NCBI RefSeq assembly: GCF_014873495.1
Contig: NZ_JADBGF010000002.1
Location: forward strand, 1-64,000
DNA: 64,000 nt
Direction: 5' to 3'
Source of the DNA: Streptomyces stelliscabiei
GTDB taxonomy: Bacteria; Actinomycetota; Actinomycetes; Streptomycetales; Streptomycetaceae
Below the pieces are notes generated by a model. It searched no databases. It was given only the letters and a program-made list of their open reading frames with translations, and had not been told where the DNA came from. The position numbers were made by a program, and so were the translations under genes. Each line of letters opens with the position of its first letter. The stretch's first letter is position 1. Of this stretch, positions 44,453 through 52,159 are shown in pieces.

Positions 44453-45385
44453 TTAGCTGAGGAGCAGCTCAGCCAGTTCCTCGACCTGCTGGGGGGTGAG
44501 GCGTCGCTTCAGGTCTGTGGCCAGGGCCATCAGGTTCTCTTCCGGGGCCGTGCCGTCGGGAGGGCTGGCAGCCTTGCTTTGAGGAGCAATGGCTGTGGAT
44601 GCCGTAGGAGTGCTTACCGGGTAAGCACTCCTCGGCTTCCGTGCAGACTCGCTCTTCTGCTTCGCTCGCTGCACCAGCGCTTCTTCAGCGGCGCTCTGCT
44701 GCTGCTGTTCAGGGAGCTGGCCGACCGTGCGGGCAACCTTCACAGGAAGCGTCTTGTCCTCGAGGGCCTTCTTCAGCTCCGGGGTGAGTTTCAGAAGGGC
44801 GAGGCGCTGGGTGACCCAGCCACTGGACTTCCCCAGCGCCCGGGCCACCGCCCGCTGTGAACCATGCACTTCAACGAGCCGCTCAAGTGCCTTGGCCTCG
44901 TCGAGCGGTTCCAGGTCTTCGTGCTGGACAGCGGCAGTGAGGGCTGTCTCCAGCAGAGTGTCGGCGTCATGGGCAAGGGCGTCGTCGACGTAGACGGGGA
45001 CATCGTCCAGGCCCGCGAGCTTGGCGCCGGCGAGGCGGCGGTTGCCGTCGACGACGACAAACTCCGCTGACGTCAGGTCCTCGGCATGGTCGGGGTGTGC
45101 TGCCAGGAAGGCTTCGCAGGTGACAACAGTGAGGGGCTGGATGACGCCCTTACTCGCGAGGCTGTCCGCCATCTCTTCTATGGCCGCGAAGGTGACGCGG
45201 GGGTTGTAGGGGTTCGGGGTCAGGCTGCCGACGGGGACCCGGGGTGTCTGAGGCGAGCTGTCCCCTGCGGCCGAAGGCGCAGGGGCTTGTCCGGAGAAGG
45301 CAGCGAAACTGGCGGCGCGACTGCTCATTGGCTGGGCAACGGCGTCGAACGTGGCGGAGCCTCCGAGGGAGTCGGCCTTGCTCAT
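44453..45385 (-). CDS. parB: Plasmid partition protein ParB
   Basis: 310 residues from ATG 45385, overlapping the parA stop as ATGA. Domains in order: a short variable N-terminus; the ParB/sulfiredoxin-like domain (LTPNPYNPRV near residue 57, EFVVVDGNRRLAGAKLAG near 108-126); a helix-turn-helix (SQRAVARALGKSSGWVTQRL); and a C-terminal region ending LTPQQVEELAELLLS for dimerisation. Known: ParB binds parS and spreads as a CTP-dependent clamp; the usual arginine motif is seen here as GNRRLAG. One parS-like palindrome lies within its own 3' coding part. Confidence 0.9.
   Translation of the reverse strand: MSKADSLGGSATFDAVAQPMSSRAASFAAFSGQAPAPSAAGDSSPQTPRVPVGSLTPNPYNPRVTFAAIEEMADSLASKGVIQPLTVVTCEAFLAAHPDHAEDLTSAEFVVVDGNRRLAGAKLAGLDDVPVYVDDALAHDADTLLETALTAAVQHEDLEPLDEAKALERLVEVHGSQRAVARALGKSSGWVTQRLALLKLTPELKKALEDKTLPVKVARTVGQLPEQQQQSAAEEALVQRAKQKSESARKPRSAYPVSTPTASTAIAPQSKAASPPDGTAPEENLMALATDLKRRLTPQQVEELAELLLS
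44606..44632. promoter_or_regulatory. parS-like palindrome 3, inside parB
   Basis: AGGAGTGCTTACC-G-GGTAAGCACTCCT, a 27-bp palindrome within the parB reading frame, where it encodes SAYPVSTPT. Confidence 0.75.
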
Positions 45386-46587
45386 GTCAGTCTCCTGGCG
45401 ATCTCACGCATGTGGTGGGCCTGGTCGGATTCGGGGGAGTAAGCGAGCAGTCCTCTCTGGAGCCGGACTGCTTCACGCTGTTCCTTCAAGTCGCCGATGA
45501 CTGCGAGAACAGGCGGTGTCCCGAGGCTCTTCCACTTGTCCAGCGAAGAGGTCGCGATGTAGCCGCGGCGAGAGTCGTACTTGTTGACTACGAGCCCGAG
45601 TTGTTCTACCTCAATGTCGTAGTCGGCGGTGAGGGACACGACTTGGCTGATGAGCATGCCGTATGCCTGCGCGGAGGTGTCCTCGGCTTCGACGGGGATG
45701 ACCAGGCCAGAGGAGCCCGGCTTTTCAGCGTCGCGGCGCCGGCCGTAGTAGATGGCAGCGTCCATAGCCAGGCCCAGGCTGGGCGGAGAATCGATGACGA
45801 TGACATCGAAGTCCTCTTCCAGCGGGGCCAGGGCTCGTTCGAGCGCCGCGTGCCGGGGGCCGCGGAACATGGTGAGGCCGGAGTCGAGTAGGAAGGCATC
45901 GAACGCTGCAGGCAGGATGCGCAGTCGGTCGCCGAAGCGTGCTTCGTCTATGGCGACGGTGAGATCGATCAGGGGAGTGCGCACCTGCTCCCTGTTGAGC
46001 ATGTGCGTGATCAGACTTTCCCCGCCGGCTGGGATGGCTTTAAGGCCAAGCTGGTGGGAGAGGTGCCCTTGGGGGTCGTAGTCGACCATGAGGACACGGA
46101 GTCCCAGCCGGGCTGCCCACCGGGCGAGGTCTTGCGGGCTGCTGGTCTTATCTGTCCACTGCTTGGGGTCTTCCGCCAGCGCCTGGGCGAGGCCGGCTGT
46201 GACGGCGGTCTTGCCTACGCCGCCCTTCTGGTTACAGACGACGATGCGCCGCGTTGGCGTGCTCTCACCGACGGCCGGGTTCTGCTCAAGCCAGAGAGCA
46301 ACCGCCTGGGCAAGGCCCTGAATGTAGGAAACACCGCGGGTTGCGCAGTCCCGTTTGAACGCGTCGTAGAGACCTTCGGGTAGCCACGTGCCGAATGACT
46401 CGGCTCCTGCCGTATCGACTGTGGGGAGCGGCCCCGGGTGGACACGCCATGCCTGGATGCCGTCTGTGACGGCGTCCTGCACGTCCGTACTGAGCTGCGC
46501 TGCCCGGACTTTGAGGGTTTGTCGGAGAGATGCGGGCAGCTTCGATACAAGCTTCTCCCGCTCACCTCCCGATGTCGGAGATGCCAT
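45382..46587 (-). CDS. parA: Plasmid partition ATPase ParA
   Basis: 401 residues from ATG 46587. The deviant Walker A is KGGVGKT (residues 121-127); Walker A' is MVDYDPQGH; Walker B is VIVIDSPPS. The N-terminal 105 residues contain segments that look like ribbon-helix-helix or other DNA-binding elements (LPASLRQTLKVRAAQLS, LPEGLYDAFKRDCATRGVSY), typical of larger ParA proteins that repress their own promoter. Known: ATP-bound ParA coats the nucleoid and moves ParB-parS complexes. The parS palindrome at 46671 lies 84 bp upstream of its start and may double as an operator. Confidence 0.9.
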   Translation of the reverse strand: MASPTSGGEREKLVSKLPASLRQTLKVRAAQLSTDVQDAVTDGIQAWRVHPGPLPTVDTAGAESFGTWLPEGLYDAFKRDCATRGVSYIQGLAQAVALWLEQNPAVGESTPTRRIVVCNQKGGVGKTAVTAGLAQALAEDPKQWTDKTSSPQDLARWAARLGLRVLMVDYDPQGHLSHQLGLKAIPAGGESLITHMLNREQVRTPLIDLTVAIDEARFGDRLRILPAAFDAFLLDSGLTMFRGPRHAALERALAPLEEDFDVIVIDSPPSLGLAMDAAIYYGRRRDAEKPGSSGLVIPVEAEDTSAQAYGMLISQVVSLTADYDIEVEQLGLVVNKYDSRRGYIATSSLDKWKSLGTPPVLAVIGDLKEQREAVRLQRGLLAYSPESDQAHHMREIARRLT

Positions 46588-46664
46588 GCGCGGCAGCATA
46601 CTGCCACGCATGATTGGAAGCGGGCAGACGAGACGCACATTTCACTCGTCTTGGCGTTAGTTCC

Positions 46665-46755
46665 TGCTTGTTGGGGTGCTTACCCGGTAAGCACCCCAAC
46701 CCTCGGTTGTCGTACGACGCCGCCGTCCCGGACCGAAGCGGGCCCGACTCGCCGT
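46665..46755. repeat. 91-bp direct repeat, copy 2
   Basis: Identical by eye to 43367-43457, same orientation. It begins TGCTTGTTGGGGTGCTTACC and ends GGGCCCGACTCGCCGT. Confidence 0.8.
46671..46699. promoter_or_regulatory. parS-like palindrome 4, upstream of parA
   Basis: The same 29-bp palindrome as at 43373, core GTGCTTACCCGGTAAGCAC, in the parA promoter region. Confidence 0.75.
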
Positions 46756-46774
46756 ACGGGCCCCGAAACGCAAA

Positions 46775-46821
46775 ACGGCCCGTACCCCCGCCGCAGTGCT
46801 TCGCGGGGGAGTACGGGCCGT
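46775..46821 (-). terminator. Hairpin terminator of accessory operon
   Basis: ACGGCCCGTAC pairs with GTACGGGCCGT, continued inward by a CCCCG/CGGGG stem, 20 bases past the minus-strand stop at 46841. Confidence 0.7.
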
Positions 46822-46840
46822 GGCGTGCCACTCGTACAGG

Positions 46841-47368
46841 TCAGGCTGCCCAGGTCGCCGGCGCGACTTCGTCAGGGTTGGGGATGCCAGCTGCGGTCAC
46901 CGGGGCGGCCGGATGCCGCATGGCGGTGATCGGGACGGCGCCGGGCCCGGTGTCGGCTGCCCAGACCATCCGCCAGGTGTCGTCCCATTCGCAGCCACAG
47001 CCATGGTCCGGGTGGTTGTGCCGTAAGAAGACGCCTTGGGTGTGGACTGCGCGCGGGATACGGGGGATGAGCGCCGAGGGGTCGTCGCCCGGGTAGAGGT
47101 GCAGGGTCCGCCAGCTGTGGACCCTGTCCATGTACGCGGCGGCGGCCTCGATGATGTCCGTCCACCGCTGGTGGCCGAGGACGATGAACCTGTCCGGGTG
47201 CGGCCGGTCGTCGTTCGGGGCTCCGATGCCAGCGACGTACAGCCCGCCGTAGATGACAAACCCGTTGTCGGCCGCGTCCTGGCCCTGGGGGGTCCAGATC
47301 GCTTCGGCGGGGACGGTCGTGCCGTCGTCGGCCTCGCTGGTCTCGATCTCGTACAGGGCCGTGGTCAT
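46841..47368 (-). CDS. Hypothetical plasmid protein
   Basis: 175 residues from ATG 47368, overlapping the upstream stop as ATGA. A mixed alpha/beta sequence with a His/Cys cluster (RHNHPDHGCGCEWDD) that could bind metal; otherwise NGFVIYGGLYVAGIGAPNDD and RFIVLGHQRWTDIIEAAAAY. No family is recognised. It is the last gene of the RapZ-C-domain operon. Confidence 0.6.
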   Translation of the reverse strand: MTTALYEIETSEADDGTTVPAEAIWTPQGQDAADNGFVIYGGLYVAGIGAPNDDRPHPDRFIVLGHQRWTDIIEAAAAYMDRVHSWRTLHLYPGDDPSALIPRIPRAVHTQGVFLRHNHPDHGCGCEWDDTWRMVWAADTGPGAVPITAMRHPAAPVTAAGIPNPDEVAPATWAA

Positions 47369-48033
47369 GCCGACACCTCTCGGGCGATGGCGGCCGCCAG
47401 GAGCACGGTGGCGTCCGTCTCGTACGGGTTGTCGTAGCTCTCGTGGTCGCTGACGTCGAACGGCGCGGCCTTCGCGGTGACCGTGAATCCGGGGACGATG
47501 GTGGCCGCCTTGCCCGCCAGCTCGGTGTTGAGGCGGTCGGCGTCGCGGGAAGCGAGCCAGGTCTGGAAGTAGGGGCCGATACGGAGCAGCGTGTAGCCGG
47601 TGCCGTCGCTGCGGCGTGCTTCGACGTGGACGCCGTAGTTCGCCGGGGCCATGCCGACGTCGTCGGGGAGGTCCCGGCCCGCCGCGGCGTGGGTGAGCGG
47701 CTCGTAGGCCGGATTCCACGCACCGAGGATCGTGGTCGTCTCGCAGCGCAGCCACCCCAGTTTCCGGTAGCGGGCGCCGTAGGGCGCGTACGAGCCGCCG
47801 GGGTGTTGCAGGGCGACGGCGATGATGTCGGGTCCGTGGTCGTCACCCGGGCGCGGGTGAGCGCGCTCTACGAACGGGCCGACCCGGACGGCGAGGTCCT
47901 GGCATTGGCCGGGGGTCCAGGGCTGCGGGTCGCGCAGGGCGGCGAGCAGTGCGCGGAACTGGTCGACGGCGGCCCTGTCCTCGGGGCTGAGGGCGCCGGG
48001 CGCGTGGCCGCAGCGGCGGAAGAGACGCTTCAT
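47365..48033 (-). CDS. Hypothetical plasmid protein
   Basis: 222 residues from ATG 48033, coupled by ATGA overlaps at both ends. N-terminal helices (DRAAVDQFRALLAALRDPQP), then a beta-rich part (YGVHVEARRSDGTGYTLLRI, GPYFQTWLASRDADRLNTEL). The C-terminus ends LLAAAIAREVSA. No family is recognised. It is obligately co-translated with the RapZ-C-type protein upstream. Confidence 0.6.
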   Translation of the reverse strand: MKRLFRRCGHAPGALSPEDRAAVDQFRALLAALRDPQPWTPGQCQDLAVRVGPFVERAHPRPGDDHGPDIIAVALQHPGGSYAPYGARYRKLGWLRCETTTILGAWNPAYEPLTHAAAGRDLPDDVGMAPANYGVHVEARRSDGTGYTLLRIGPYFQTWLASRDADRLNTELAGKAATIVPGFTVTAKAAPFDVSDHESYDNPYETDATVLLAAAIAREVSA

Positions 48034-48473
48034 CGGGCGGCCTCCTGCGTGGAGCTGGGGTGGGCGGTGCCGTTAGCGGGCGTCTTGAGCACGCGCGGCA
48101 GATGGACGTGGAGGTGTTCGACGTCGACCCGGCGGCCGCGGGCGCGGAGTTCGCGTGCAAGCAGCTCGGTGATGCCGGCTGCCCTGTGCTTGCCGCCTGC
48201 GCACCCGATGGCGATGCGGCGGGGGCCGGCGGGGAGGTCGGCGTAGTCCGCGAGGTTGGCGAGCAGCTCACGGGCGCCGGGGGTGTTCAGGACGACGTCC
48301 TGGACGCGGGGGTGGAGGCCGTCCAGGTCGAGGATGTCGCGGGCGGCGGCAGGGTCACGGAACCGGTCGCGGACGTCCTCGATCCGGTCGGCGGCGGGCG
48401 GGACGGGCTGGCCGTCCGGGCCGGTGGGCAGGTGCAGGTAGCCGAACGAGATCAGGCGGATCGTGTGGCGCAC
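48030..48473 (-). CDS. RapZ C-terminal-domain protein
   Basis: 147 residues from ATG 48473. It matches the C-terminal domain of RapZ/YvcJ proteins: SFGYLHLPTG, ADRIEDVRDRFRDP, then the hallmark IGCAGGKHRAAGITELLARE and VEHLHVHLP. The N-terminal P-loop kinase domain of RapZ is absent. Known: in E. coli this domain binds small RNAs and the GlmY/GlmZ pathway enzymes. As a free domain on a mobile element its partner is unknown, but RNA or nucleotide sensing is plausible. It heads a three-gene coupled set. Confidence 0.75.
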   Translation of the reverse strand: MRHTIRLISFGYLHLPTGPDGQPVPPAADRIEDVRDRFRDPAAARDILDLDGLHPRVQDVVLNTPGARELLANLADYADLPAGPRRIAIGCAGGKHRAAGITELLARELRARGRRVDVEHLHVHLPRVLKTPANGTAHPSSTQEAAR

Positions 48474-48514
48474 GAAGGGACCTCCGGAGTGCTGGTGAAG
48501 GACAGGAACGACGG

Positions 48515-48553
48515 GAGCGCCGCGCCCGGCCGGGAAGGTCGGGCGCGGCGCTC
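48515..48553 (-). terminator. 14-bp hairpin terminator
   Basis: GAGCGCCGCGCCCG and CGGGCGCGGCGCTC pair exactly, 15 bases past the minus-strand stop at 48568. Confidence 0.75.
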
Positions 48554-48567
48554 GGTGGTGTCGGGTG

Positions 48568-48750
48568 CTACTGGGTGGGTGCGTTGGTGACCACGAGGAA
48601 CTGGTCGCTGGGCAGGTCCATCACGACCTGGGCGTCCGTTCCCTGGGCGCGCTGGGTGGCGGCGTACTCTTCCGCCGGCCACGAGCCGCGGGGGCTTCCG
48701 GCGGGGAACCGTTCCAGGATGGTGCGGGACTGCTCGCTGGTCGTGGCCAT
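48568..48750 (-). CDS. 60-residue hypothetical protein
   Basis: ATG 48750, touching the upstream stop as TGATG. Sequence includes SEQSRTILERFPAG, EEYAATQRAQG and QVVMDLPSDQFLVV, a small alpha/beta layout. It is the last gene of the Lsr2-like sub-operon, followed by a terminator. Function is not recognised. Confidence 0.55.
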   Translation of the reverse strand: MATTSEQSRTILERFPAGSPRGSWPAEEYAATQRAQGTDAQVVMDLPSDQFLVVTNAPTQ

Positions 48751-49220
48751 CAGGCGTCACCGCCGTTCACGCGCTCGTGGATGTCGATCAGGGTGGCGAT
48801 GGCGTCGGGGTTGTCGGCCAGGCCGACCCACTGCCCGAGGGCGGTGAAGACGGGCACGGCGTCGGTGTCGGCGTCGAACACCACGACGTAGTCGCCGTAC
48901 CTGTCGAGGACCATCTCTTGCAGCGCCCGCGCCGGTGCGGTGGCCAGGACTTCCAAGGCGTCGACGGTGAGCCGTGCAGGATCCGCCGGGCTGGCGGGCT
49001 GAGTGAGGAATCCCGCGACGTGCAGCAGGTCGCCGGGCTGTATCTCGGTGAGCAGCGCGTTCGCGATGCGGGGCTCTTCGGTCGTGCAGGAGAACACCGT
49101 GTCGTCCGCGGGGTCGTCGGTGGGTGAAGTGATCAGCTCGAACTGGGCGGTTCCTGGCCGGGTGCCGGGGGAGGGGACGGCGTAGAGGAACCCGTCGACC
49201 GTGAGGGGCTTGGTGTCCAT
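48750..49220 (-). CDS. Hypothetical protein, possible OB-fold
   Basis: 156 residues from ATG 49220, overlapping the Lsr2-like stop as TGATG. Beta-rich N-terminal half (LTVDGFLYAVPSPG, AQFELITSPTDDP, LLHVAGFLTQP) followed by helices (ALQEMVLDRYGDYVVVFDAD). The first half reads like an OB-fold single-stranded-DNA binding domain, but key residues cannot be judged. Translationally coupled on both sides. Confidence 0.55.
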   Translation of the reverse strand: MDTKPLTVDGFLYAVPSPGTRPGTAQFELITSPTDDPADDTVFSCTTEEPRIANALLTEIQPGDLLHVAGFLTQPASPADPARLTVDALEVLATAPARALQEMVLDRYGDYVVVFDADTDAVPVFTALGQWVGLADNPDAIATLIDIHERVNGGDA

Positions 49221-50047
49221 CAGCTCGCCTCCACCAGGTTGGTGGCGCGGTGGGCGGCGTCGTACGCGTCCATGACGGCCTTGGCCGGATTGCCCTTGTC
49301 GGCGACCTGGTGGCCGTTGGCGCGCGCCCACGTTCGGATCGCGGCCAGTTGCTCCTTGCTGCGCTTGGTGCTGGCCGCCGGTGCGGGGGTGACGACGGTG
49401 GGGGCCGTGGGGCGGCCGCCGGCCTTCACCGCGCGCAGTGTCTCCTGTGCCTGCTCCAGCTCCGCCTTGAGCTTGGCGACGCGCTCTTCGGCCTCGCGCT
49501 GAGCGTCGTCGGTCTCGCGACGTGCGGTCAGCTCGTAGAGGTCACTGCGGATCCGGGCGGCCTTGTTACGGATCACGGCGGCCGGGTGGTTCTTCGCCCA
49601 TGAGAGCAGGGCCTCGATCCCGTCGCTGTCCACCGGAGTGTCGGTGGAGAGGGCGGCCGCCTGTGTGGCGTCGGTGTCCTGGGTGGGGGCGTCCTGGTCG
49701 GTGTGCTGGAGGGCTTCGGCCAGTTCGCTCTCCGACAGTCCGAGGGTCTCGCGGACGTGGTCGGGGCTGTCGCCGTTCTTCAGCATGGAGGCGGCGGTGG
49801 CGGTGTAGGCGGTGGCGGGCATTGGGTCTCCGGTCGTCGGGGTGTCGGGGGTGGTGAGGTGTGGGAGCAGGCGTACGAGGTCGTCTTCGGCGCAGGGCAG
49901 TCCGAGCGCTCCCAGGAGGTCGGCGAGGTCGTCCTTGTCGCGGGCGTGGTGGGCGACCACCAGGGAGGCGGCGGTGCTCTGGCTGCTGCCGATCGGGGTG
50001 AGTTCGAGGGCCTCGGCTTCGAGGGCCTCTTTCATGTCGGTGAACAT
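49220..50047 (-). CDS. Lsr2-like DNA-binding protein
   Basis: 275 residues from ATG 50047. The C-terminal 40 residues match the Lsr2 DNA-binding domain: EQLAAIRTWARANGHQVADK, then KAVMDAYDAAH. The usual RGR minor-groove clamp is replaced by DKGN, so affinity for AT-rich DNA may differ. A coiled coil precedes it (REAEERVAKLKAELEQAQET), and an N-terminal region carries a short helix-turn-helix-like segment (VRETLGLSESELAEALQ). Known: Lsr2 silences foreign AT-rich DNA in actinobacteria. A plasmid copy could act as a stealth or autoregulatory factor. Confidence 0.75.
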   Translation of the reverse strand: MFTDMKEALEAEALELTPIGSSQSTAASLVVAHHARDKDDLADLLGALGLPCAEDDLVRLLPHLTTPDTPTTGDPMPATAYTATAASMLKNGDSPDHVRETLGLSESELAEALQHTDQDAPTQDTDATQAAALSTDTPVDSDGIEALLSWAKNHPAAVIRNKAARIRSDLYELTARRETDDAQREAEERVAKLKAELEQAQETLRAVKAGGRPTAPTVVTPAPAASTKRSKEQLAAIRTWARANGHQVADKGNPAKAVMDAYDAAHRATNLVEAS

Positions 50048-50059
50048 GACCGGGTCCTC

Positions 50060-50233
50060 CTACGCGGCGGTGGTGCGGGGCTTGCGCTGCGCGAGGTCCA
50101 GGAGCTCGCGGTTGCGCTTCTTCTGGGCGTCGGTGAGCGGCCGAGCCTGCGCGCCGTGGCGGTGCCAGAGCGGGGACGCGGGCGGCTCGGGGTAGGCGAG
50201 GGCGTGGTCGACGTCGCGTTGGGTGCTGCTCAT
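50060..50233 (-). CDS. 57-residue hypothetical protein
   Basis: ATG 50233 (GGAGGACTTCC lies directly before the ATG) to TAG 50060. Sequence MSSTQRDVDHALAYPEPP, then LTDAQKKRNRELLDLAQRK, a charged, basic small protein with a C-terminal helix. It lies 12 bp before the Lsr2-like gene and 20 bp after the zinc-finger gene, clearly within the operon. Confidence 0.6.
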   Translation of the reverse strand: MSSTQRDVDHALAYPEPPASPLWHRHGAQARPLTDAQKKRNRELLDLAQRKPRTTAA

Positions 50234-50253
50234 GGAAGTCCTCCAGGTGGAGG

Positions 50254-50544
50254 TCAGGAGTGGTCGCCTTGGCCCTTGGACTTGGGCTTCGGCGTGAGGT
50301 CGGAGGCGAACCGCCCGAGGCGGGCCTCAACGGGGTTGGCGGCGATCCACTTCTCAGCACAGGCCTTGTGCACGGGCTCGCCGGAGTGGGAGCGCATGGG
50401 CGTGGGCTGGCCACACAGCGTGCAGGGAAGGTCCTGCCAGTGGTCGAAGTGCTGGCTGTCGCGCCAGACGAGAAGAGCGCCGGGAGCCGGGATCAGGCCT
50501 GGCTCGAACGGCGGCTTCTCCTTCTTGCGTCCCGTGCGGGTCAC
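50254..50544 (-). CDS. 96-residue zinc-finger protein
   Basis: GTG 50544, overlapping the ASCH gene stop as GTGA. A treble-clef-like pattern is visible: LPCTLCGQPTPMRSHSGEPV, then HKACAEKW, giving CxxC and HxxC ligands. The tail is basic (LTPKPKSKGQGDHS). Probably a nucleic-acid binding accessory protein; the family is not recognised. Confidence 0.6.
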   Translation of the reverse strand: MTRTGRKKEKPPFEPGLIPAPGALLVWRDSQHFDHWQDLPCTLCGQPTPMRSHSGEPVHKACAEKWIAANPVEARLGRFASDLTPKPKSKGQGDHS

Positions 50545-50981
50545 GGCCGGAAGTCGGGCAGCTGCTGGAACACCTGCGTCACCAGGTCCGGCTTCGGCTT
50601 CCAGGCCGGGAGCGCGCCCGTGGCGTTCACGGGCAGGGCGAGCTCCTGGACGTCGTCGAAGACCAGGTGGTGTCCGCCGCGCTGCGCCCAGGGGCTGGTG
50701 CACTTCTCGGGCCCCTGGTCGGGGTGGCAGCCGGTGAGGCGGGCGACGCCGATGACCGCACCGAGGGGCAGTTCGCGGCCTCGGATCGCGGTGGCGACCA
50801 GCGGGTCATGCAGGGCGGGTTGCTCCAGCTTCAGCCCGGCGTGGATCAGCATCCAGCCCTGCCACGGCCAGTTCACGGGCCTGTTTTCCGGGTTCTTCCC
50901 GGCGAGGATGCAGGTGGCCCAGGGCTGGCGGATCGTGATGCCGCGGATCCAGTCGCCTTCGGGCAGGGTGAGCAGGCTCAT
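50541..50981 (-). CDS. ASCH-domain protein
   Basis: 146 residues from ATG 50981, ATGA-coupled to the GGDEF gene. The ASCH fold is recognisable by GITIRQPWATCILAGKNPEN at the N-terminus, LIHAGLKLE, and AVIGVARLTGCHP. Known: ASCH domains are PUA-like RNA-binding modules, some with ribonuclease or amidohydrolase activity on modified nucleosides. On a plasmid, roles in RNA modification or phage-related processes are possible. Confidence 0.8.
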   Translation of the reverse strand: MSLLTLPEGDWIRGITIRQPWATCILAGKNPENRPVNWPWQGWMLIHAGLKLEQPALHDPLVATAIRGRELPLGAVIGVARLTGCHPDQGPEKCTSPWAQRGGHHLVFDDVQELALPVNATGALPAWKPKPDLVTQVFQQLPDFRP

Positions 50982-51655
50982 GCGGCTCGCCCCCATACCG
51001 CGGTGCCCGGTCGGCCAGCGCGGCGGCCGTTGATTGACGGCACCGTGGCGTGCTGCTCGGTGGCGAGGGTCGCGCGGCCGGAGTGCTTGCCGTCGTAGAG
51101 GGCGGCGTCAGCGGCCCGCTGTAGAACGGTCAGGTCGCGGGAGGCGATCACGTCCGGGGTCGCGGCGCCGACCGAGGCGGCGACGTCGACGGTGCGGCCG
51201 TCGTCCAGGACGACCGGGGTGCGCAGCATGCTCACCAGCTGCTGAAGGCGGTGTGCGCGCTGGTCGGCGGTCACCTCCAGGACCACGGCGAACTCATCGC
51301 CCCCGAGGCGGCCGATGGCGGCGTGCGGGCCTGCCCATGCGGTGAGCCGGGCGCCGAACGCGGCGAGGACGGCGTCGCCGGCCGCGTGTCCGAGGCCGTC
51401 GTTGATGTCCTTGAAGTGGTCGGCGTCGATCATGACGACGGCCGTGTTGTCGCCGTGGCGGGCCAGGATCCGGCGGGCGCGGGCGGTGTAGGCGTCGCGG
51501 CGCAGGAGCCCGGTCAGCGGGTCACGGCGGGTGGCGGCGAGCTGCTTGTGCAGCGCGATGGCGTGCACGGCCCAGCCGGTCAACGGCAGTGCGGCGGTGG
51601 TCAGAAGGAGGGTGCGCGGGCCGATCCGGCCCTGAACGCGCAGGACGGAGTCCAT
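50978..51655 (-). CDS. Membrane-anchored GGDEF diguanylate cyclase
   Basis: 225 residues from ATG 51655. One N-terminal membrane helix (TLLLTTAALPLTGWAVHAIA), the family entry motif DPLTGLLRRDAY, a metal-binding MIDADHFKDIND, and an intact GGDEF at residues 118-122 (RLGGDEFAVVLE). The inhibitory RxxD I-site that normally lies five residues upstream of GGDEF is absent (GPHAAIG instead). It should make c-di-GMP without product inhibition. In Streptomyces c-di-GMP holds BldD in the growth state, so a plasmid copy could delay sporulation. Confidence 0.85.
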   Translation of the reverse strand: MDSVLRVQGRIGPRTLLLTTAALPLTGWAVHAIALHKQLAATRRDPLTGLLRRDAYTARARRILARHGDNTAVVMIDADHFKDINDGLGHAAGDAVLAAFGARLTAWAGPHAAIGRLGGDEFAVVLEVTADQRAHRLQQLVSMLRTPVVLDDGRTVDVAASVGAATPDVIASRDLTVLQRAADAALYDGKHSGRATLATEQHATVPSINGRRAGRPGTAVWGRAA

Positions 51656-51697
51656 ACTGAGGATCTCCCTCTCGTCTCGTACGGGTTGGGTGGGCCC

Positions 51698-51738
51698 GGG
51701 ACGGCCGGCGTGGTTACCAGGCCGATGACGGCCGTCCC
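51698..51738 (-). terminator. Hairpin between GGDEF and upstream gene
   Basis: GGGACGGCCG and CGGCCGTCCC pair exactly, starting 10 bases past the minus-strand stop at 51748. Confidence 0.6.
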
Positions 51739-51747
51739 GGGGCGTAG

Positions 51748-52053
51748 CTACAGGTCGAAGTCGCTGACGCGGAGCCAGCTGTACGGGTCGTCCCAGCGGC
51801 CGGCCATCGCGGAGAGCCAGTCGGGCTCCCATCCAGGCCGGTAGCCGCTCGCGCCCCAGCCGTCCGGCCGTTTGCCGGGGATCTCGAGTCCGGCCTCCTT
51901 CGCGGCGCGGGCCGCGTCGTAGACCTCGTGCGCGATCCGTACGGCAGCGCTGCGGCTGTCGGCCGGGCCGGTGAAGACGTGGACACCGCGCAGACCGGCG
52001 GCGGTGTTCCTGATCGGGACGTCGACCTCGAAATAGGGCAGGGTCACGTCCAT
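51748..52053 (-). CDS. Hypothetical 101-residue protein
   Basis: ATG 52053 with GAGAGGAGATGG covering it. Beta-rich N-terminus (VTLPYFEVDVPIRNTAAG, VHVFTGPADSRSAAVRIA), helix (HEVYDAARAAKEAG), and a Trp-rich C-terminal part (GWEPDWLSAMAGRWDDPYSW). No family is recognised. Terminator-like hairpins flank it on both sides. Confidence 0.55.
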   Translation of the reverse strand: MDVTLPYFEVDVPIRNTAAGLRGVHVFTGPADSRSAAVRIAHEVYDAARAAKEAGLEIPGKRPDGWGASGYRPGWEPDWLSAMAGRWDDPYSWLRVSDFDL

Positions 52054-52091
52054 CTCCTCTCGTTGCACTTGGTGGTGAGGGACCACCGCGA

Positions 52092-52126
52092 CCGCCCCGA
52101 CCTCCGTCGATCGGGAGGCCGGGGCG
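52092..52126 (-). terminator. Imperfect GC hairpin
   Basis: CCGCCCCGACCTCC and GGGAGGCCGGGGCGG pair with one bulge, downstream of the minus-strand gene ending at 52160. Confidence 0.5.
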
Positions 52127-52159
52127 GCACGGAGCGTCCGTCACGCCGGTGAGGGCGGG

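Noticed and set aside
43373..46699. The GTGCTTACC palindromes as transcription terminators
   Set aside because: Odd palindromes with a one-base centre and no loop or T-run, one inside parB, and all clustered at parA-parB; partition sites fit better.
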